Part shown: in pieces, positions 25,536 to 34,214 of the stretch
How positions within the stretch are numbered: the stretch's first letter is position 1
Layout of the letters: each line of letters opens with the position of its first letter
Source: Paenibacillus sp. SC116
GTDB lineage: Bacteria; Bacillota; Bacilli; Paenibacillales; Paenibacillaceae
NCBI RefSeq assembly: GCF_024733555.1
Contig: NZ_JANIOF010000004.1
Location: forward strand, 186,001 to 250,000
Direction of reading: 5' to 3'
DNA length: 64,000 nt
Position numbers and translations under genes: made by a program
The notes under the pieces: model-generated
Databases searched by the model: none
What the model was told of the DNA's origin: nothing
The model's input: the letters and a program-made list of their open reading frames with translations, nothing else

Positions 25536-26379
25536 TGTGATCAAACCTTCTCACTATGTACCTGTTGAACAGCTCCGCCTGCTTGAAGCAGTGCGCAAGC
25601 ACCAGCAGCTGCAGCAAGAAGAAGCTGCAGCTGCCAAAACAGAAGAAGAATGGAATGCAGAGCGATTGTTGGCGCAGGATGAGCAGTTGGCTTACTTGCG
25701 CCGCACGATACTGGATGATGCGCAAACGTTGGCAGAGGATCAAGTACGTCATGCGACCGCTGAGGCGGAACAATTAATAGAACAAGCTCAAGCGCAGATC
25801 GCAACATGGTGGAACGAACGTCGCAGTGAAGATGATGTTTTACGTGATGAGATCCGAACAGAAGCACAATCAACAGGGTATGCTGAGGGTTACGAACGGG
25901 CTGAAGTTGCTGTAGAAGAAGTATATTCCAGCAAGGTTTCAGAGTCAGCAGCAATTCTTGAGCAAGCTTATCAGCTCAAGGAACAGATCATTCAAGAAGC
26001 CGAGCCGTTCGTTGTATCACTCAGTTGTATCATCGCAGAGAAAATAATGAATGAACAAGTTGCTATTGAGCCAGAGCGCATTGTCGATATGATTCGTACG
26101 CAATTATTGCGTAAGCGAGAATCTGGAACAATTACATTATGTGTCTCTGCAGAGCATTTCAACATGCTTCATGCAGCGAGAGAAGAACTGAGTCTATCGA
26201 TAGATTCGCAAGCAGAACTGCAAATTATACCAGATGCTACGGTTAAAGATCACGGCTGTGTGATCCGTTCAGCACTTGGTAGCATCGATGCGAGAATTGA
26301 TACGCAGCTAGCTGAGATAAAGAAAGCACTCTTGCAAGTTGCGCATCAACAAGAGGAGAGAAGCGATAATGACATCTAA
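25528..26379 (+). CDS. fliH: Flagellar assembly protein FliH
   Basis: FliH regulates the FliI ATPase of the export apparatus. The protein is highly helical: a Glu/Gln/Ala-rich coiled coil (about 20-110) is followed by a GYAEGYERA hinge and a C-terminal domain similar to the peripheral stalk subunit E of V-ATPases, with VVSLSCIIAEKIMNEQVAIEPE. I choose TTG 25528 (SNVIKPSHYVPVEQL) because GGAGGAG at 25512-25518 lies before it; the in-frame GTG at 25507 is upstream of that site. It overlaps the end of fliG by eight bases. Confidence 0.9.
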   Translation: MSNVIKPSHYVPVEQLRLLEAVRKHQQLQQEEAAAAKTEEEWNAERLLAQDEQLAYLRRTILDDAQTLAEDQVRHATAEAEQLIEQAQAQIATWWNERRSEDDVLRDEIRTEAQSTGYAEGYERAEVAVEEVYSSKVSESAAILEQAYQLKEQIIQEAEPFVVSLSCIIAEKIMNEQVAIEPERIVDMIRTQLLRKRESGTITLCVSAEHFNMLHAAREELSLSIDSQAELQIIPDATVKDHGCVIRSALGSIDARIDTQLAEIKKALLQVAHQQEERSDNDI

Positions 26380-27706
26380 TACCCATTATCGTTGGAATGT
26401 TGAGAAGTATAAGGAACGATTAGAACATGTTGATTCTGTACGTGTTAACGGAAAAGTTACTCAGGTAATTGGTCTGACTGTGGAATCGGAGGGGCCAGAT
26501 GCAAGCATCGGAGAGGTGTGCTATATCTATCCGAGCAAAGGCAGAAACCCTTTAAAGGCCGAAGTTGTAGGTTTCCGTGATAATAAAGTTCTTTTGATGC
26601 CATTAGGGGAACTAGACGATATTGGTCCTGGCTGTGATGTTGTAGGTACGGGTAAGCCATTAACGGTACAAGTTGGTTCTGAGCTGCTTGGCAAAGTGCT
26701 TAATGGGCTAGGAGAACCTTTGGATGGCTCGTACTTACCAACCAGAATGAAGCCATATTCTACTTCTAATAGCCCGGCTAATCCATTGAAGCGAATGCGG
26801 GTTGAAGAACCTATTGGTGTAGGTGTAAGAGCGATTGATGGGTTGCTGACAATTGGTAACGGTCAGCGTGTCGGTATATTTGCTGGATCAGGCGTCGGGA
26901 AAAGTACGCTTCTAGGTATGATCGCTCGTAATACAGCAGCAGATGTAAACGTCATTGCCTTAATTGGTGAACGTGGACGAGAAGTGTTGGAATTCATTGA
27001 ACGTGATCTTGGTCCTGAGGGTCTCGCACGATCAGTGGTTATAGTTGCTACCTCAGATCAACCGGCACTAGTACGGATTAAAGGTGCAGTCATTGCTACG
27101 ACGATTGCGGAGTATTTCCGAGACAGAGGCATGAATGTCATGCTGATGATGGATTCGGTGACTCGATATGCGATGGCTATGCGTGAAGTTGGACTTGCAA
27201 TTGGTGAGCCGCCAGCGACGCGAGGCTACACTCCGTCTGTCTTTGCTAATTTGCCGAAACTGTTGGAACGAAGCGGTACAGGAACCCATGGTTCCATTAC
27301 TGCCTTTTATACCGTTCTCGTCGATGGGGATGATATGAACGAACCAATAGCCGATGCTGTACGAGGCATATTAGATGGGCATATTGTACTGAATCGAAAT
27401 ATTGCTCATAAAGGACATTTCCCGGCTATTGATGTACTTGCAAGCATAAGTCGAGTTATGAAAGATATCGTGAGCGAGGAACATCAACTGGCAGCTGAGC
27501 AGCTAAAACGTCTGTTGGCCGTATATCGCGAGTCGGAAGATTTGATTAATATCGGGGCGTATCAACATGGTTCGAACCCAACTATTGACGAAGCCATTGC
27601 TTCCATTGAAGCCATAAATGATTTTACGAAACAGCGTATACACGAGCACCCTGATTATGAGGAAACGATTGAACGATTGAAGATGCAATTCACAAGGAGT
27701 GAGTAA
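26369..27706 (+). CDS. fliI: Flagellum-specific ATP synthase FliI
   Basis: FliI is the hexameric ATPase of flagellar type III export. Walker A GIFAGSGVGKSTLLG (about 168-182), ALIGERGREVLEFIERDLG and Walker B VMLMMDSVTRYAMAMREVG are complete, along with GEPPATRGYTPSVFANLPKL. The start is ATG 26369 eight bases after GAGGAGAG; an in-frame start at 26339 is not supported. The gene overlaps fliH by 11 bases. The product is 445 residues. Confidence 0.97.
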   Translation: MTSNTHYRWNVEKYKERLEHVDSVRVNGKVTQVIGLTVESEGPDASIGEVCYIYPSKGRNPLKAEVVGFRDNKVLLMPLGELDDIGPGCDVVGTGKPLTVQVGSELLGKVLNGLGEPLDGSYLPTRMKPYSTSNSPANPLKRMRVEEPIGVGVRAIDGLLTIGNGQRVGIFAGSGVGKSTLLGMIARNTAADVNVIALIGERGREVLEFIERDLGPEGLARSVVIVATSDQPALVRIKGAVIATTIAEYFRDRGMNVMLMMDSVTRYAMAMREVGLAIGEPPATRGYTPSVFANLPKLLERSGTGTHGSITAFYTVLVDGDDMNEPIADAVRGILDGHIVLNRNIAHKGHFPAIDVLASISRVMKDIVSEEHQLAAEQLKRLLAVYRESEDLINIGAYQHGSNPTIDEAIASIEAINDFTKQRIHEHPDYEETIERLKMQFTRSE

Positions 27707-27709
27707 TAG

Positions 27710-28156
27710 GTGAAAGGTTTCCAGTATCCTTTTCAAAAGGTACTCGATCTAAAGACAAACACGAAAAAGCAGGCGGAATGGATGTTGTCGCAAGCAATTG
27801 GTGAGCTTCAAGCAGAAGAAGATTCATTGTCTCGTGTTAAGCAAGAACGTCATGATGCGACTATTACTTTGCAGGAACTGGTAAACGCATGTGCACCTGT
27901 TCATGAGCTTCAAATGTGGCAGCATCACATTCTATATTTGGATGAGAAGCTAATCGTTCAGTTTCAACGTGTCAAGCAAGCGGAAGGCGTCGTATCCACG
28001 AAACAAAGTGCCTTGCACCAATGCATGTCCGATGAAAAGTTATGGGTGAAAGCTCGTGAAAAAGCAGAACAGCAATTTAAGCTTCAAGTTTCGTTGATAG
28101 AGCAAAATGAACTCGACGAAATGGCTACAGTACGATATTTTATGGCTTCTCGTTAG
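27710..28156 (+). CDS. fliJ: Flagellar export chaperone FliJ
   Basis: FliJ is the coiled-coil central stalk partner of the FliI ring. The 148-residue product starts FQYPFQKVLDLKTNTKKQAE, a typical FliJ opening, and is helical throughout. The GTG 27710 start follows AAGGAGTGAG. It comes directly after fliI. Confidence 0.92.
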   Translation: MKGFQYPFQKVLDLKTNTKKQAEWMLSQAIGELQAEEDSLSRVKQERHDATITLQELVNACAPVHELQMWQHHILYLDEKLIVQFQRVKQAEGVVSTKQSALHQCMSDEKLWVKAREKAEQQFKLQVSLIEQNELDEMATVRYFMASR

Positions 28157-28207
28157 TGTAAAGATTACATAACATCTATACCCGCCGCACAAGCAGGAGG
28201 GATAACT

Positions 28208-29131
28208 ATGGCGCAAGAGATGTATGAAGAAAAGACGTCTTATTCAGGGTTTGAACGCTTTTTGTTTATCATTACACCGATCGTATTTACGGTTATTTTA
28301 CTAGGTGTATTGCTGACGCTGTTCAATGTAGATTGGCGCAACAATATTTTAAGTTGGGCAGAAGACATACCTGTTATTAATAAGCTTCTACCTGAATCGG
28401 ATAAGAAGGAAGCAGCTGAAGGATCAGACAAAAGTCAGGATGAAGAGAAAGGTTCCTCTCCATCAGATCCCTCAGCAGAAGAGCAAATTGCTGATTTGAA
28501 GGAGTTGCTCGCTTCCAAGGATAAGGATTTGAGAGTTTTGGCTGATAAACGCCAAGCACTTGAATCGGAAGTTAAAGACTTAAAACAACAAGTTGAAACG
28601 TTTAAGCAAGAGAAAGAAAGCACAGATCAAGATGGTTATACAAAGCAAATTAAAGAACTTGCTTCCATGTATGGAAAAATGATGCCTAGCAAAGCAGCTC
28701 CAATTATGGAAAATTGGGCGCCTGAAGAGGTAAGTCTCATTATGAATGAGATGAAAGAAGAGCAGCGTGTAAAAATTTTAGAGAAAATGAAACCTAAAAC
28801 AGCTGCTGAAGTAAGTATGATGCTTAAGGAAAGCAAGTCTTCTGAAAATCAGCAGATTGCAGCTCTGCAAGCAAGATTGAAGAAACAGCAAGTGCAAGAA
28901 AAGTCCCACACGGGCCTTGATAAAGCAGCATTATCTAAAACATTTGCCAGCATGACTCCACAAAGTGGTGCTGAAGTGCTGCTAGAAACAGCGAAGGTAA
29001 GTCCGACTAAGGCGTTGGCAGTATTGAATACGGTGGATGATAACGTACGCTCTAAACTGTTAGACGCTATGACTAAGATCGATAAAGAAGCGACAGCTAA
29101 GCTTGTTGCTAAGCTGCTTCCTAATCAGTAG
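28208..29131 (+). CDS. ylxF: YlxF/MotE-like flagellar protein with MgtE-N-type domain
   Basis: This 307-residue protein has one membrane segment (about 19-41), an acidic Ser-rich stretch, a coiled coil (about 88-140, DLKELLASKDKDLRVLADKR) and a MgtE-N-like helical domain (MYGKMMPSKAAPIMENWAPE and VRSKLLDAMTKIDKEATAKL). Position between fliJ and fliK and architecture match B. subtilis YlxF and the MotE family, which are thought to act in motor assembly or stator support. The role is inferred from family and position. The site before ATG 28208 is GGAGGGAT. Confidence 0.8.
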   Translation: MAQEMYEEKTSYSGFERFLFIITPIVFTVILLGVLLTLFNVDWRNNILSWAEDIPVINKLLPESDKKEAAEGSDKSQDEEKGSSPSDPSAEEQIADLKELLASKDKDLRVLADKRQALESEVKDLKQQVETFKQEKESTDQDGYTKQIKELASMYGKMMPSKAAPIMENWAPEEVSLIMNEMKEEQRVKILEKMKPKTAAEVSMMLKESKSSENQQIAALQARLKKQQVQEKSHTGLDKAALSKTFASMTPQSGAEVLLETAKVSPTKALAVLNTVDDNVRSKLLDAMTKIDKEATAKLVAKLLPNQ

Positions 29132-29203
29132 AAATAAGTTGATTTGTAGATAAATGTTAAGTGGCAAGATGAGCTTGGGAGTCTTAAAGAAAGGAGGTGA
29201 AAA

Positions 29204-30526
29204 ATGATGACAATGAACGTATCAAGCGTTTCTGCAACAAGCGCAGCTTCCTCTGTGGCTGGAAATAACACTACTTCTACTAGTGGTGTGACACCAGTTG
29301 ATGGAGCAGCATTTAGCAGCTCACTTGCGCAGCTGATGAATGGTTCTTCGACTGCTGCTTCTCAAACAGGGCTTGCTTATCCTTTGCCATTACTAGCGGA
29401 TGCTTCTCTAATAGAAGGTGACGAGCAACTAGCTCTAATCGAACAATTACTTGTTCAATTAGAGAGCGCCCTTAAAGGAGCGGAGCAACAGATCGAACAG
29501 GATCCAAGCCTGCTGGATGCATTACAGCAATGGATTGTACAAGCTCAAAATTTGTTAACACAACAGGATGGCAATTCATTATCTGCTGAACAGCAAGCAG
29601 CGATTCAAGCGTTGATGAGCCAGCCGCAAACGGTAAGTATTGTTGCACTTGATCAGTTCCAACAATTTGCACAATACGCGCGTGTGATGACGAACCAAGC
29701 AGCTGGTGAAATGGCTGCTGTAAAGGTAGACGATATGCTGCAGCATCTGAAACAACTTGGTGAAGTGCTAATGAAGCATCAGCAATCGAACCCGAATCAG
29801 ACAGCTATCGCGAATGTGCTGGCTCAAGTAACGGATACGAACACGGTTGGGGCCGAGACATTGCGCCAATCGCTTACTGCTACAGCTCACCAAGAGCAAA
29901 GTATTGGCAAGAGTGGTGAAATGATGGCGACAGCAATGAGCAATGATGGAACGGAAGCGCCGACTCAACATATGACAGTTAGCCAGTTTGCTCTTCGAGC
30001 AGAAGGGATGACTTCAGCTAAACCGATTCCGCAAGTGCCAATTCAGCAATTTGCTCATAACATGGGCGAGATGTTGATCAAGCAAATGTCTATTCGTCAC
30101 TTTAACGGTACTTCGGAAGCAAAGATTCGACTGTATCCTGAGCATTTGGGACAAGTAGATATTAAGATTACGATGCAGAATGGTCAATTGATAGCTCAGT
30201 TCTTTACCGAACATGCTGGGGCAAAGGATATGATCGACCAACAACTTGCTTCTCTACGTGGTGCGCTGCAAGCTTCTGGTATCCAGGTAGACAAACTAGA
30301 AGTAAGTCAGCATTCAACTACTGAAGCTTCCGCAATGGCATCTTCGATGTTCCAAGGCGATCGTCAATCTCATTCGAGTAAAGAGCAGCACTCTTCTAAC
30401 CGTTCTTCTTCTAAGGCGGATAGCGTGAAGTTGGATGCGAATAATGTCGAAGGATTAGAGTCGGAAGACCAAGTGCATCGTGCATCTTCCAGCCTAGCTG
30501 GTTCTTCCTTTGAAGCTAGTGCCTAA
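29204..30526 (+). CDS. fliK: Flagellar hook-length control protein FliK
   Basis: FliK terminates hook growth and switches export specificity by acting on FlhB. The N-terminal two thirds are Gln/Ala/Ser-rich and of low conservation. The C-terminal Flg_hook domain (about 290-370) contains AKIRLYPEHLGQVDIKITMQ and SLRGALQASGIQVDKLEV. A Ser-rich tail follows (about 380-440). AAGGAGGTG precedes ATGs at 29204 and 29207, both possible starts. The length is 440 residues. Confidence 0.93.
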   Translation: MMTMNVSSVSATSAASSVAGNNTTSTSGVTPVDGAAFSSSLAQLMNGSSTAASQTGLAYPLPLLADASLIEGDEQLALIEQLLVQLESALKGAEQQIEQDPSLLDALQQWIVQAQNLLTQQDGNSLSAEQQAAIQALMSQPQTVSIVALDQFQQFAQYARVMTNQAAGEMAAVKVDDMLQHLKQLGEVLMKHQQSNPNQTAIANVLAQVTDTNTVGAETLRQSLTATAHQEQSIGKSGEMMATAMSNDGTEAPTQHMTVSQFALRAEGMTSAKPIPQVPIQQFAHNMGEMLIKQMSIRHFNGTSEAKIRLYPEHLGQVDIKITMQNGQLIAQFFTEHAGAKDMIDQQLASLRGALQASGIQVDKLEVSQHSTTEASAMASSMFQGDRQSHSSKEQHSSNRSSSKADSVKLDANNVEGLESEDQVHRASSSLAGSSFEASA

Positions 30527-30568
30527 GAATTTCTTTTCGGGACCTACAAGCGGTAAGGAGGTGTACAA

Positions 30569-31090
30569 ATGACGAGTGTCAATGCAGGTGTAAACAATCA
30601 TTTAATGTGGCCTAACTATCATCAAGATAATTTGAAGCTTGCTAAGCCCTATGACGGCAATCAATTGGGCAAAGATGATTTTTTGAAAATATTGATGACG
30701 CAATTGCAGAATCAAGACCCGACGCAGCCGCTGCAAGATAAAGAATTTATTGCGCAAATGGCACAGTTCACGTCGGTAGAGCAGTTAACATCTATCAATC
30801 AACAGTTGAACACGTTGCAGCAATCGTTCGGCATGTCTTCTAACCTAATCGGCAAGCAGATTTCTTGGACATCTGGAGGGGAAATGGGCACAGATGGCCA
30901 ACCAGGTGAAACGACACTGAAATCTGGAGTTGTCGATTCTATCATCGTTCGCAATGGCTTGACCTATGCGAAGGTAGGAGCAGAAGAAGTTGATATGACG
31001 GTTATTTCGGAGATTCGAAATGCGAGTGATGGAAGTGCTAGTAGTCCATCACCATCCAATTCCGATAAGGAAACGGATGTGAGTGCATGA
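30569..31090 (+). CDS. flgD: Flagellar hook assembly protein FlgD
   Basis: FlgD is the hook cap scaffold. The conserved N-terminal block LGKDDFLKILMTQLQNQDP and MAQFTSVEQLTSINQQLNTL (about 32-90) is clear. At 173 residues it is the short form without the extended C-terminal Ig/FnIII part of proteobacterial FlgD. AAGGAGGTG precedes the start. The stop overlaps the next gene by four bases. Confidence 0.94.
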   Translation: MTSVNAGVNNHLMWPNYHQDNLKLAKPYDGNQLGKDDFLKILMTQLQNQDPTQPLQDKEFIAQMAQFTSVEQLTSINQQLNTLQQSFGMSSNLIGKQISWTSGGEMGTDGQPGETTLKSGVVDSIIVRNGLTYAKVGAEEVDMTVISEIRNASDGSASSPSPSNSDKETDVSA

Positions 31091-31479
31091 GAATGAATAT
31101 CCCGATTGGGGTGATTGGACAATCACCTTCAATACATCAAACAGCTAAAGTGCCGACAAAGGCAGCTTCCTTACAAGGGAATGCTACGTTTCAACAAATG
31201 TTGGACCGCGAAATTTCACGCACGGGAGAGCTTCGCTTTAGTCATCATGCAGAGCAGCGTATGAAAGAGCGTGGGTTGAAATTAACGCCTGAGTTGATGG
31301 ACAAGTTGAACAAAGCCATAGTTGAAGTAGAGGCCAAAGGATCAAGACAATCCCTGCTCCTTGCTGATAATGCGGCTTATATTGTTAATGTACCTTCTCG
31401 AACGGTAATTACAGCTTTAGCGGATCCTTACAAACAAGGTCATGTATTTACCGCGATTGATAGTACCGTATTTATTTAA
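31087..31479 (+). CDS. Conserved flagellar operon protein (flg_new family)
   Basis: This 130-residue protein belongs to the family found between flgD and flgE in many Firmicutes (flg_new). The mid-section LRFSHHAEQRMKERGL and NKAIVEVEAKGSRQSLLLAD, then YIVNVPSRTVITAL, are its typical features. No function is established; a role in hook assembly is inferred from position. ATG 31087 overlaps the flgD stop (ATGA); ATG 31093 is an alternative. Confidence 0.85.
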   Translation: MRMNIPIGVIGQSPSIHQTAKVPTKAASLQGNATFQQMLDREISRTGELRFSHHAEQRMKERGLKLTPELMDKLNKAIVEVEAKGSRQSLLLADNAAYIVNVPSRTVITALADPYKQGHVFTAIDSTVFI

Positions 31480-31568
31480 ATCATGTTTGGCCGGACCATT
31501 TGGGGGCCTTTTGTCCGCTGACCGACTGATGTGGACACAAATGCAAGTTCAATTAAGGAGGATAAACG

Positions 31569-32387
31569 ATGATTCGTTCTATGTATTCAGGAGTATCGGG
31601 TATGCGTGGCTTCCAAACGAAACTCGATGTCATTGGTAACAATATTTCCAATGTAAATACAGCTGGTTTCAAAAAAGGTCGCGTTATGTTTAAAGATATT
31701 ATGAGTCAAACGATGTCTGGTGTTACTGCTCCAGGCGACGGTCGAGGCGGCGTAAACGCGATGCAAGTAGGTCTTGGTGTGTCTATAGCTGCGATCGACA
31801 CGGTACACACAGGCGGTAGTGCAATGACAACAAACCGTCCGCTAGATCTTCGTATTGATGGTGATGGATTTTTCGCTGTTAAATTGAATGAAGATCAAGA
31901 AGCGCCTTTCCTAACGCGTGCGGGTGATTTCCATATGGATGCAGAGCGTCAATTGGTTACTGCTGACGGACTCCTCGTATCCAGTATGGATGGTGGAATC
32001 ATTCAAATCCCAGAGGATGTAACTAATTTTACAATCTCTCAAACGGGTCAAATCATAGCGAAAATGGAAGACGGAACAACTGAGGCGCTTGATGTGCAAA
32101 TCGGTATGGTTAAAGTGGTTAACCCTGAAGGTCTGGAAAAGCTAGGCGGCAATCTGTATCGTGTAACACCGAATGCGGCAATCGATGGTGAAATTGAGAT
32201 CGTAGCTGCTGGTGATCTTGCTGCAGGAACAGGCGCAATTATTTCCGGTCAGCTGGAAATGTCAAACGTAGATTTAACAGAAGAGTTCACAGAAATGATC
32301 GTTGCTCAGCGTGGTTTCCAAGCCAACTCACGTATCATTACGACTTCTGATGAAGTACTTCAAGAAGTAGTTAACCTCAAACGTTAA
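31569..32387 (+). CDS. flgE: Flagellar hook protein FlgE (FlgE/FlgG family)
   Basis: This 272-residue rod/hook family protein has the N-terminal rod motif LDVIGNNISNVNTAGFKKGR and the C-terminal motif ERGF-type helix FTEMIVAQRGFQANSRIITT with SDEVLQEVVNLKR. The short length resembles FlgG, but B. subtilis FlgE is of similar size and sits at this operon position after flgD, so I call it the hook protein. AAGGAGG precedes ATG 31569. The FlgE versus FlgG call is not fully certain. Confidence 0.85.
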   Translation: MIRSMYSGVSGMRGFQTKLDVIGNNISNVNTAGFKKGRVMFKDIMSQTMSGVTAPGDGRGGVNAMQVGLGVSIAAIDTVHTGGSAMTTNRPLDLRIDGDGFFAVKLNEDQEAPFLTRAGDFHMDAERQLVTADGLLVSSMDGGIIQIPEDVTNFTISQTGQIIAKMEDGTTEALDVQIGMVKVVNPEGLEKLGGNLYRVTPNAAIDGEIEIVAAGDLAAGTGAIISGQLEMSNVDLTEEFTEMIVAQRGFQANSRIITTSDEVLQEVVNLKR

Positions 32388-32420
32388 TCATTGATTGTTC
32401 AATATTAATGTAAGCTTTAT

Positions 32421-32447
32421 CTCGGTCGCCCATCATGGGCGACCGAG
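32421..32447 (+). other. U-less 12-bp hairpin between flgE and swrD
   Basis: A perfect 12-bp GC-rich stem (32421-32432 with 32436-32447) has a 3-nt TCA loop. The sequence after it is CAAACAGAGG, without a U-tract, so it is not a classical terminator. It may stabilise the 3' end of flgE mRNA or mark a processing point. Confidence 0.75.
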
Positions 32448-32477
32448 CAAACAGAGGCGAGGAGGAGGGAATCGGGC

Positions 32478-32702
32478 ATGATTAAAGTAACCAAGCTAAA
32501 CGGTTCGACGGTGTGGATTAATGCCTTACATATCGAATCAGTTGAAGAAACGCCGGATACGTACATAACCCTTTTTAGCGGCAAAAAAATTATTGTCTTA
32601 GAAAAAGCTCCTGAAGTCATTCGTCTTATCTCTGAGTATGTTCAATCAGTCGGTGCAATTGCCGGCACGATCAAGCTGCAGTCAACGGAGGGACAGTCAT
32701 GA
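32478..32702 (+). CDS. swrD: SwrD (YlzI), FlbD-family flagellar protein
   Basis: This 74-residue FlbD-family protein has the pattern MIKVTKLNGSTVWINALHIE followed by TPDTYITLFSGKKIIVLE. In B. subtilis SwrD increases flagellar motor power for swarming. Position between flgE and fliL is the same. GAGGAGGGA precedes the start. The stop overlaps fliL by four bases. Confidence 0.9.
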   Translation: MIKVTKLNGSTVWINALHIESVEETPDTYITLFSGKKIIVLEKAPEVIRLISEYVQSVGAIAGTIKLQSTEGQS

Positions 32703-33154
32703 AACGAATGTTACCATGGATGATTACAATGCTTCTAGCGATTACGTTGGTAGCACTTGTAATAATAATGGTCATCAACTCTATGAGTGGGAATTCAGAA
32801 GGAAATAGTGAAACATCAGCGGTAGTAAGGTTATCAGCAGATGAAATTGTTGAAATGACATCCGAACTGAAAGATATTAAGACGAACCTTGCTGGCCGAG
32901 ATACAGTAGTAGCAATCGACTTCGCTTTCCAGTTAGATTCAAAGAAGACAAAAGAAGAGTTTGAGAAGATTAAAGAGCTTATTATTAAGCCAGAAGTATT
33001 GAAAACATTAGCTGATACGAAGCCAGAGGATTTAGAAGGCACCAAGGGTAAAGACCAGTTGTCTGCTAAGTTGCTGGATCTAATTAATAAGAAGATTCCT
33101 GAAGGAAAAGTAATTCAAGTAGACATTACGAATTTCATCATGCAACGTATCTAG
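32699..33154 (+). CDS. fliL: Flagellar basal body-associated protein FliL
   Basis: FliL is a single-pass membrane protein near the stator. The 151-residue sequence has a membrane segment at about 7-27 (ITMLLAITLVALVIIMVI) and an extracytoplasmic SPFH-like domain containing VVAIDFAFQLDSKKTKEEFE. It ends VIQVDITNFIMQRI, a typical FliL terminus. The start overlaps the swrD stop, so translation is coupled. Confidence 0.92.
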   Translation: MKRMLPWMITMLLAITLVALVIIMVINSMSGNSEGNSETSAVVRLSADEIVEMTSELKDIKTNLAGRDTVVAIDFAFQLDSKKTKEEFEKIKELIIKPEVLKTLADTKPEDLEGTKGKDQLSAKLLDLINKKIPEGKVIQVDITNFIMQRI

Positions 33155-33215
33155 CACTAGCATCAAGCATCAATGATAGATTGATGCGGCTGATTCCTGT
33201 AAGGGGGTGAAACGA

Positions 33216-34214
33216 TTGGTTGACGTTTTATCGCAGAATGAGATCGACGCTCTTCTAGCGGCACTATCTTCCGGTGAAATGGATGCGGAAGAACTTAAAA
33301 AGGAAGAAACGCAACGCAAGATCCGTTCTTACGATTTCAAGCGGGCCGTTCGTTTTTCAAAAGATCACATAAGGACGTTAACACGTATCCACGAAAATTT
33401 TGCAAGATATTTAACGACGTATTTTTCAGCACAGCTGCGCACATTTGTTCAAATAAATGTCGTACAGGTTGAACAGCTTCCGTATGATGAGTTTATTCGC
33501 TCCATTCCAAAAATGACAATTTTGAACATTTTTGATGCCGAGCCTCTCAAAGGAAGAATGGTGCTTGAAGTGAACCCGAATGTCGCTTTGGCGATGTTGG
33601 ATCGCCTATTAGGCGGCGCTGGTATCGCTCCAAGTAAAATTCAAGGTTTGACTGAGATCGAGACTACAGTTTTGGAGCGGGTGTTCAGTCGAGCTTTTGA
33701 TAGTCTTCATGAGGCATGGAAGACTGTATTGGATATTCGTCCGCGCTTGGAAAGCTTGGAGACAAATCCACAGTTTATGCAGATTGTTTCGCCTAATGAA
33801 ACGATCGCATTGATTTCTCTAAGCACCAAAATCGGTGATACGACAGGTATGATCAATCTATGTATTCCACATGTAGTCATTGAACCGATTATGCCGAAAT
33901 TATCTGTCCATCACTGGTTCGTATCTGAGAAAAAGATGAGCGAGCCCGTCGAAGTCGAAAAGCTTCGTCAGCGTGTTACGAAAGCTGAGCTGCCAATTGT
34001 TACTGAACTAGGGCAGTCTCAAATAACGGTTCATGAGCTGATGCAGCTGACTATAGGTGATGTCCTACCACTTCAGAAGAAAGTGAATGAAGGGCTGGGA
34101 GTGTTCGTTGGGGAGCGCCTGAAATATATCGCTACACCAGGAAACGTAAAGGACCGTTTAGCGGTTCAAATCGTTGATGTAATAGAGGGGGAAGTGGAAG
34201 AGGATGACGAGTAA
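33216..34214 (+). CDS. fliM: Flagellar motor switch protein FliM
   Basis: FliM binds phospho-CheY and forms the C ring. The N-terminal CheY-binding motif LSQNEIDALLAAL (5-17) is present. The CheC-like middle has LGGAGIAPSKIQGLTEIE, and the C-terminal SpoA domain has ITVHELMQLTIGDVLPLQ. I choose TTG 33216 because AGGGGG at 33202 is correctly spaced; an in-frame GTG at 33207 lies inside that site. The 332 residues overlap fliY by 11 bases. Confidence 0.95.
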   Translation: MVDVLSQNEIDALLAALSSGEMDAEELKKEETQRKIRSYDFKRAVRFSKDHIRTLTRIHENFARYLTTYFSAQLRTFVQINVVQVEQLPYDEFIRSIPKMTILNIFDAEPLKGRMVLEVNPNVALAMLDRLLGGAGIAPSKIQGLTEIETTVLERVFSRAFDSLHEAWKTVLDIRPRLESLETNPQFMQIVSPNETIALISLSTKIGDTTGMINLCIPHVVIEPIMPKLSVHHWFVSEKKMSEPVEVEKLRQRVTKAELPIVTELGQSQITVHELMQLTIGDVLPLQKKVNEGLGVFVGERLKYIATPGNVKDRLAVQIVDVIEGEVEEDDE

